Origin: Rhodobacter sp.
GTDB lineage: Bacteria; Pseudomonadota; Alphaproteobacteria; Rhodobacterales; Rhodobacteraceae
NCBI GenBank assembly: GCA_013824055.1
Contig: PNNE01000030.1
Coordinates: 1-8,840 of the forward strand
Length of the DNA: 8,840 nt
Direction of reading: 5' to 3'
Of this stretch, positions 5,191 through 8,840 are shown piece after piece. The notes beneath the pieces are model-generated. The model had not been told where the DNA came from. It saw nothing but the letters and a program-made list of their open reading frames with translations, and did not search any database. A program made the position numbers and the translations under genes. The stretch's first letter is position 1. Each line of letters opens with the position of its first letter.

Positions 5191-5754
5191 ATGTTCATCC
5201 AGACCGAATCCACGCCGAACCCCGCAACGCTGAAGTTCCTGCCCGGCCAGACCGTGCTGGAGCTTGGCACCGCCGACTTTCCCTCTGCCGAGGCCGCCGA
5301 GAAGTCGCCGCTGGCACGGCGCATCTTCGCGGCGGGCGGTGTGACCGGCGTGTTCTTCGGCACCGATTTCGTGACCGTCACCAAGGCCGAGGCGATGGAC
5401 TGGGCCCATATCAAGCCGCAGATCCTGGGCGCGATCATGGAGCATTACCAGTCCGGTGCGCCCGTCATCGACGGCGAAGGCTCGACCGGCGGCGGCCATG
5501 CCGAGCATACCGGCGAAGATGGCGACATCGTGCGCCAGATCAAGGAACTTCTCGACACCCGTGTCCGGCCAGCGGTGGCGCAGGATGGTGGTGACATCAC
5601 CTTCCACGGCTTTGACCGGGGCGTGGTCTATCTGCACATGCAGGGCGCCTGCGCCGGTTGCCCCTCCAGCACGCTGACGCTGAAGATGGGGATCGAGAAC
5701 CTGCTGCGGCACTATATCCCGGAAGTGCTGGAAGTCCGCCCGGTTGCTGCCTGA
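5191..5754 (+). CDS. NifU-like Fe-S cluster carrier (NFU1/NfuA type)
   Basis: A 187-residue cytoplasmic protein that receives a [4Fe-4S] cluster from the assembly machinery and hands it to apo-enzymes such as lipoate synthase or aconitase. Residues 1-90 are the Nfu N-terminal domain (MFIQTESTPNPATLKFLPG..., FFGTDFVTVTK). A glycine/acidic linker (about 91-110) follows, then the NifU C-terminal domain (about 113-183) with RPAVAQDGGDITFHGF and the cluster-binding CxxC at C154 and C157 (GACAGCPSSTLTLK). Two such subunits share one cluster. Length and domain order match mitochondrial NFU1 and its alphaproteobacterial relatives. It has its own promoter with an apparent Irr box, so it is probably iron-responsive. 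tsaB follows at about 100 bases. Confidence 0.95.
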   Translation: MFIQTESTPNPATLKFLPGQTVLELGTADFPSAEAAEKSPLARRIFAAGGVTGVFFGTDFVTVTKAEAMDWAHIKPQILGAIMEHYQSGAPVIDGEGSTGGGHAEHTGEDGDIVRQIKELLDTRVRPAVAQDGGDITFHGFDRGVVYLHMQGACAGCPSSTLTLKMGIENLLRHYIPEVLEVRPVAA

Positions 5755-5779
5755 CCGCGCGGCCTGACCCTTCGTGGCG

Positions 5780-5850
5780 GCTCCTCGCTCCCTTCGGGTC
5801 GCTCCTCGCGGGGTGGTCGGCGACGAGAAGTCGAAGACGCACGAGGAGCG
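5780..5850 (+). promoter_or_regulatory. Repeats able to pair with the tsaB ribosome binding site
   Basis: GCTCCTCGC occurs twice (5780-5788 and 5801-5809). CGCTCCTCG (5800-5808) is the exact complement of CGAGGAGCG (5842-5850), which contains the GAGGAG ribosome site of tsaB (5843-5848); the first copy can form 8 of these pairs. In mRNA either copy could mask the site. Whether this regulates translation is inference. Confidence 0.35.
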
Positions 5851-5854
5851 TCCG

Positions 5855-6463
5855 GTGCTTGCCTTCGACACGTCCGGCCCGTGGTGCGCGGCCGCCTTGC
5901 TGTTGCCCGCCCCCCGGAACACGTGCCGCGTGATCCAGCGACTGGAGCCGATGGAGAAGGGTCAGGCCGAGCGCCTGATCCCATTGCTGGAGGAGGTGCT
6001 GGACGAGGGTGGGATCGGCTGGACCGACCTGGCGGCGCTGGCCGTCGGCACCGGGCCGGGCAATTTCACCGGGGTTCGCATCTCGGTTTCCGCCGCAAGG
6101 GGGCTGGCCCTTGGGCTGGGTGTCCCCGCTGTCGGGGTCACGCGGCTTGAGGCGCTGGCCGAGGGTCTGCCGCGCCCCCTGATGGTCATCGAGGACGCCC
6201 GGCGCGGTCAGGCCTATGTCCAGCTTTTCACGGCAGAAGGTCCCGGCACCGCCCATCTGGCGGACCGCGTCGTGCCGGTCTGCCCCGCCACCGGCTCGGC
6301 TGCCGGAGCGGCCGCACTGCCCGCCGCCATGCCGCTGGCCGAAGCAATCGCCCGGATCGGTGCCGCCCGCGCGAAAACGCCGCAGCCCCGCCCGGCCCCG
6401 TTCTACCTGCGCGGTGCCGATGCCGCCCCGCCTTCGGACCCGCCGCCGGTGATCCTGCCGTGA
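5855..6463 (+). CDS. tsaB: tRNA t6A synthesis protein TsaB (YeaZ)
   Basis: A 202-residue ASKHA-fold protein that partners TsaD and TsaE in making N6-threonylcarbamoyladenosine at position 37 of ANN-decoding tRNAs. The N-terminal strand MLAFDTSGPWCAAALL is the family's phosphate-1 region. GTGPGNFTGVRISVSAARGLAL (about 65-86) is its hallmark, here with Asn in place of the usual Ser. The C-terminus PAPFYLRGADAAPPSDPPPVIL ends in the YLR-A pattern usual for TsaB. I chose the GTG at 5855 because GAGGAG (5843-5848) sits 6 bases upstream and the protein then begins exactly at the conserved strand. The frame can be extended to a GTG at 5774, but the added residues are arginine-rich and unlike the family. 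It overlaps rimI by GTGA (6460-6463). Confidence 0.93.
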   Translation: MLAFDTSGPWCAAALLLPAPRNTCRVIQRLEPMEKGQAERLIPLLEEVLDEGGIGWTDLAALAVGTGPGNFTGVRISVSAARGLALGLGVPAVGVTRLEALAEGLPRPLMVIEDARRGQAYVQLFTAEGPGTAHLADRVVPVCPATGSAAGAAALPAAMPLAEAIARIGAARAKTPQPRPAPFYLRGADAAPPSDPPPVILP

Positions 6464-6891
6464 CGCCCGAGGTCCTGGCCGCCCTGCACGCCCGCGCGTT
6501 CCGCACCCCCGCACCCTGGAGCCAGGCCGACTTCGCCGGGCTTCTGGCCGATCCGCTGTGCTTCCTTCTGGTCGAGGGCGACGCGGGCTGCCTTCTGGGA
6601 CGCGCTGTCGCCGGTGAGGCCGAGCTTCTGACCATCGCCGTCGCCCCCGAGGCGCGGCGTCGGGGCCTGGGCCGCAAACTGGTCGCACGATTTCTTTACC
6701 AGGCGCAGCTTCGGGGGGCCGGGAGGGCCTTCCTTGAGGTCGCGGCCGACAATGCCGCCGCCATCGCGCTGTACGAATCAGCCGGTTTCGCCCCGGCGGG
6801 CCGCAGGCGGGGCTACTACCTGACGCCCGAGGGCCAGCGCATCGACGCCCTGGTCATGGCGCGGGACTTGGCAGCCGCTCCATCGGCGTGA
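6460..6891 (+). CDS. rimI: RimI-type N-terminal protein acetyltransferase (GNAT)
   Basis: A 143-residue GNAT acetyltransferase, by family and context the enzyme that acetylates the N-terminal alanine of ribosomal protein S18 using acetyl-CoA. The acetyl-CoA pyrophosphate loop is RRRGLGRKL (66-74) after the strand ELLTIAVAPEA. FLEVAADNAAAIALYESAGF (91-110) is the RimI C-terminal motif with E93, N98 and the likely catalytic Y105. It starts at GTG 6460 inside the tsaB stop, so it is translationally coupled to tsaB, a pairing seen widely in bacteria. The last residues (AAPSA) are a short tail. The alternative, another GNAT with a different protein target, cannot be excluded from sequence. Confidence 0.9.
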   Translation: MTPEVLAALHARAFRTPAPWSQADFAGLLADPLCFLLVEGDAGCLLGRAVAGEAELLTIAVAPEARRRGLGRKLVARFLYQAQLRGAGRAFLEVAADNAAAIALYESAGFAPAGRRRGYYLTPEGQRIDALVMARDLAAAPSA

Positions 6892-6898
6892 AAAAATC

Positions 6899-6970
6899 TG
6901 ACCAACGGGTCAAGTTGTCGCACCGGCAAGAATAATCCCGCTTGACCCCCATGCGGCCTTTGCCCCTAAT
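6899..6970 (+). promoter_or_regulatory. Promoter and inverted-repeat operator candidates for the BMP transporter operon
   Basis: TTGACC (6942-6947), a 17-base spacer and CCTAAT (6965-6970) match the sigma70 consensus at 5/6 and 4/6, the best promoter in the window; transcription should start near 6977. GGGTCAAG (6907-6914) is the exact reverse complement of CTTGACCC (6941-6948), which covers the -35. TGACC (6899-6903) also forms a tight dyad with GGTCA (6908-6912). A dimeric regulator could bind these half-sites. On the minus strand the tight dyad is followed by GATTTTTT, so it could alternatively end antisense transcripts. Confidence 0.55.
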
Positions 6971-6992
6971 CAACCACAGGAACCGCCCGCGA

Positions 6993-7004
6993 CCGGGAAA
7001 CCGG
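6993..7004 (+). other. Leader hairpin with GAAA tetraloop
   Basis: In the predicted 5' leader of the BMP gene, CCGG (6993-6996) and CCGG (7001-7004) close a GAAA loop, a stable GNRA-type tetraloop. GCCC (6985-6988) and GGGC (7011-7014) could add an outer stem. It stands about 20 bases before the ribosome site GGGAG (7034-7038). It may stabilise the mRNA; I see no known riboswitch. Confidence 0.35.
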
Positions 7005-7045
7005 CGGACAGGGCGTCATCGAGTTCGTCAACCGGGAGACTACCC

Positions 7046-8041
7046 ATGAGCCTAATGAAATCCCTTGCCGGGGCAACCTGCGCTTTCGCTCTGCTGTCGG
7101 GCGCCGCCGCAGCTGAACCGGCAATCATCTTCGACCTTGGCGGCAAGTTCGACAAATCCTTCAACGAGGCCGCCTTCAACGGTGCGACCCGTTGGGCCGA
7201 GGAAACCGGCGGGACCTTCAAGGAACTGGAGATGCAGGACGAGGCCCAGCGCGAGCAGGCCCTGCGCCGTCTGGCCGAAGCCGGCTCCAACCCGGTGGTC
7301 ATGACCGGCTTTGCCTTCGGCGACGCGCTGAACAAGGTCGCCCCCGACTTCCCCGACACCAAGTTCGCGATCATCGACATGGTGGTGGACCAGCCCAACG
7401 TGAAATCGGTCGTCTTCAACGAGCATGAAGGCAGCTACCTTGTCGGCATGATGGCCGGCCTTGCCACCAAGACCGGCACCGTCGGCTTCATCGGCGGCAT
7501 GGACATTCCGCTGATCCGCAAGTTCGGCTGCGGCTATGCCCAGGGCGTCCTCGCAGCGAACCCGGACGCGAAGGTCATTCTGAACATGACCGGCACCACT
7601 CCGGCAGCCTGGAACGACCCGATCAAGGGCGCCGAACTGGCCAAGGGCCAGCAGGCGCAGGGCGCGGACGTGATCTACGCCGCGGCCGGCGGCACCGGCG
7701 TCGGCGTGCTGCAGGCGGCGGCCGACCTCGGCATCCTGTCGATCGGCGTCGACAGCAACCAGAACCACCTGCACCCGGGCAAGGTCCTGACCTCGATGCT
7801 GAAGCGCGTCGACAACGCCGTGTACGAAGCCTTCAAGGAAGGCGAGAACCTGACCCCCGGCATCAACGTCATGGGCCTGGCGAACGACGGCGTCGGCTAT
7901 GCGATGGACGAGCACAACGCCGCGCTGGTAACGCCCGAGATGCAGGCCGCGGTCGATGCGGCGGCGGAAAAGATCAAGTCGGGCGAGCTTGTCGTGCACG
8001 ACTACATGTCGGACAACACCTGCCCGGCCGCCACGTTCTGA
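7046..8041 (+). CDS. BMP-family ABC transporter substrate-binding protein (nucleoside/purine type)
   Basis: A 331-residue periplasmic binding protein of the BmpA/PnrA (basic membrane protein) family, whose studied members bind purine nucleosides or related compounds for ABC import. Residues 1-23 are a signal peptide (basic start, hydrophobic core, AAAA before E24). There is no lipobox cysteine, so it is a soluble periplasmic protein rather than a lipoprotein. The hallmark FDLGGKFDKSFNEAAFNG (29-46) is present, then VVMTGFAFGDAL, NEHEGSYLVGMMAGLAT, GFIGGMDIPLIRKF and DVIYAAAGGTGVGVLQAA. This is the type I binding-protein fold in order. Start: ATG 7046 with GGGAG (7034-7038) 7 bases upstream; ATG 7055 is a possible alternative. 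A strong stem-loop separates it from the ATPase gene. The exact ligand is not decidable here; in Rhodobacterales such operons are often, as I recall, near purine degradation genes. Confidence 0.95.
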   Translation: MSLMKSLAGATCAFALLSGAAAAEPAIIFDLGGKFDKSFNEAAFNGATRWAEETGGTFKELEMQDEAQREQALRRLAEAGSNPVVMTGFAFGDALNKVAPDFPDTKFAIIDMVVDQPNVKSVVFNEHEGSYLVGMMAGLATKTGTVGFIGGMDIPLIRKFGCGYAQGVLAANPDAKVILNMTGTTPAAWNDPIKGAELAKGQQAQGADVIYAAAGGTGVGVLQAAADLGILSIGVDSNQNHLHPGKVLTSMLKRVDNAVYEAFKEGENLTPGINVMGLANDGVGYAMDEHNAALVTPEMQAAVDAAAEKIKSGELVVHDYMSDNTCPAATF

Positions 8042-8061
8042 TCGGCTGACAGCGTGACATG

Positions 8062-8097
8062 AAAGGTGCCGCGCCAGTCACCCTGGCGCGGCACTTT
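8062..8097 (+). terminator. Strong stem-loop between binding protein and ATPase genes
   Basis: GTGCCGCGCCAG (8066-8077) and CTGGCGCGGCAC (8083-8094) pair perfectly around a 5-base loop, and AAG/TTT adds up to three outer pairs. Only three T follow. In binding-protein ABC operons such a structure typically protects the upstream mRNA or ends part of the transcripts, giving more binding protein than ATPase. I read it as a partial terminator or stabiliser, since the next gene has no clear promoter in the 60-base gap that follows. Confidence 0.7.
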
Positions 8098-8160
8098 GCA
8101 AACGGCACCCCGGACAAGCCGCATCAAGCGGCAGGGGCCGTTGCCAACTCGGGGGAAGAC

Positions 8161-8840
8161 ATGGTCGCAGGCCAGGGCGCTGATGCAGCATTCGCCATCG
8201 AACTGAAGGGCATCTCGAAGGCCTTCGGCCCGGTGCAGGCGAACAAGGACATCAACATCGCGGTGCCCAAGGGCACGATCCACGGCATCATCGGCGAAAA
8301 CGGCGCGGGCAAGTCCACGCTGATGTCGATCCTGTATGGGTTCTACAAGGCGGATGCGGGCCAGATCTTCGTCAACGGCAAGCTGACCCCGATCCCCGAC
8401 AGCCAAAGCGCCATCCGCGCCGGCATCGGCATGGTCTTCCAGCATTTCAAGCTGGTGCAGAATTTCTCGGTGCTGGAGAACATCATCCTCGGGGTCGAGG
8501 ATGGCCCGATGCTGAACGCCTCGCTGACCAAGGCCCGCAAGGAACTGGAGCGGCTGGCGCGGGACTACGAGCTTGACGTCGACCCGGACGCGCTGATCGA
8601 GAATCTCTCGGTCGGCCACCAGCAGCGGGTGGAAATCCTCAAGGCGCTGTACCGGCAGGCCGACATCCTGATCCTGGACGAACCCACGGGCGTCCTGACC
8701 CCCGACGAGGCCGACCATCTGTTCCGCATCCTGAAAGGGCTGACGGACCAGGGCAAGACAGTGATCCTGATCACCCACAAGCTGCGCGAGATCATGGAGG
8801 CGACCGACAATGTCAGCGTCATGCGGCGCGGCACCATGGT
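8161..8840 (+). CDS. ABC transporter ATP-binding protein of the BMP operon, 3' end cut by window
   Basis: The frame is open from ATG 8161 to the window end, giving the first 226 residues. It is the first nucleotide-binding domain of the double-domain ATPase (about 500 residues in the family) of nucleoside/sugar-type importers. Walker A is GENGAGKST (45-53), the Q-loop Q94 (VFQHF), the signature LSVGHQQ (149-155), Walker B ILILDEP (169-175) with E174, and the H-loop H206 (ITHKLRE). The signature carries VGHQQ rather than SGGQ, which is usual for this subfamily. GGGGGAAG (8151-8158) ahead of the ATG is a good ribosome site. It powers uptake of the ligand caught by the upstream binding protein; two permease genes are expected beyond the window. 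Confidence 0.96.
   Translation, partial: MVAGQGADAAFAIELKGISKAFGPVQANKDINIAVPKGTIHGIIGENGAGKSTLMSILYGFYKADAGQIFVNGKLTPIPDSQSAIRAGIGMVFQHFKLVQNFSVLENIILGVEDGPMLNASLTKARKELERLARDYELDVDPDALIENLSVGHQQRVEILKALYRQADILILDEPTGVLTPDEADHLFRILKGLTDQGKTVILITHKLREIMEATDNVSVMRRGTM

Noticed and set aside
5774..5854. Longer tsaB start at GTG 5774
   Set aside because: The added residues are arginine-rich and do not resemble TsaB, and no ribosome site precedes 5774. GAGGAG before GTG 5855 and the conserved first strand favour the shorter form.
7052..7999. 315-residue open frame on the minus strand across the BMP gene
   Set aside because: Mirror image of a clear binding-protein gene. It is rich in Val, His, Asp and Gly without recognisable motifs and is a composition artefact.
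8002..8837. Minus-strand frames over the ATPase gene
   Set aside because: The plus-strand frame from 8161 holds every ABC ATPase motif in order, so the antisense frames are shadows.
1..8840. CRISPR array, tRNA, rRNA, insertion sequence or prophage content
   Set aside because: I saw no regularly spaced repeats, no tRNA cloverleaf, no transposase or integrase motif and no phage structural gene. This was by eye only; tRNAscan-SE, Infernal and ISfinder searches would be decisive.

Overview
The window is a stretch of GC-rich chromosome with strong G/C preference at third codon positions. Gene content and protein sequences look like an alphaproteobacterium of the Rhodobacterales, most like Paracoccus or Rhodobacter. 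That assignment rests on recalled family resemblance, not on a search. Almost everything is ordinary core or near-core chromosome. I see no transposase, phage gene, CRISPR array, tRNA or rRNA, and no clear unknown multi-gene system. What deserves attention is mostly regulatory DNA and one probable gene remnant.

Layout: (1) 1-525, the 3' part of a tandem-domain universal stress protein, convergent with (2) a MerR-family regulator on the minus strand (564-938). A hairpin lies between them. (3) Divergent from the regulator is a tightly packed plus-strand unit: two PaaI-type hotdog thioesterases overlapping by ATGA, an in-frame stretch that looks like the collapsed remains of a MATE/DinF-type transporter gene, and a single-domain universal stress protein, ending at a long hairpin (2697-2733). 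(4) 2799-4817 holds a lipid A-type phosphoethanolamine transferase (EptA family) and diacylglycerol kinase (dgkA), 3 bases apart, followed by a hairpin. The two are biochemically linked: the transferase turns phosphatidylethanolamine into diacylglycerol and the kinase returns it to phosphatidic acid. (5) A 49-residue protein of unknown function follows, then a perfect 12-bp-arm palindrome (5078-5105). (6) A NifU-like Fe-S carrier gene (5191-5754) is preceded by a good match to the Irr iron-control element right next to a promoter. It is followed by tsaB and rimI, which overlap by GTGA. (7) From 6942 an apparent strong promoter with inverted-repeat operator candidates drives a BMP-family (nucleoside/purine type) ABC transporter: the periplasmic binding protein, a strong intergenic stem-loop, then the ATPase, cut by the window edge.

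How it fits together: lipid modification with DAG recycling, iron-sulfur assembly under probable iron control, tRNA t6A synthesis with ribosomal protein acetylation, and nucleoside uptake are separate units sitting side by side. Long reading frames antisense to eptA, dgkA and the BMP gene are composition artefacts.
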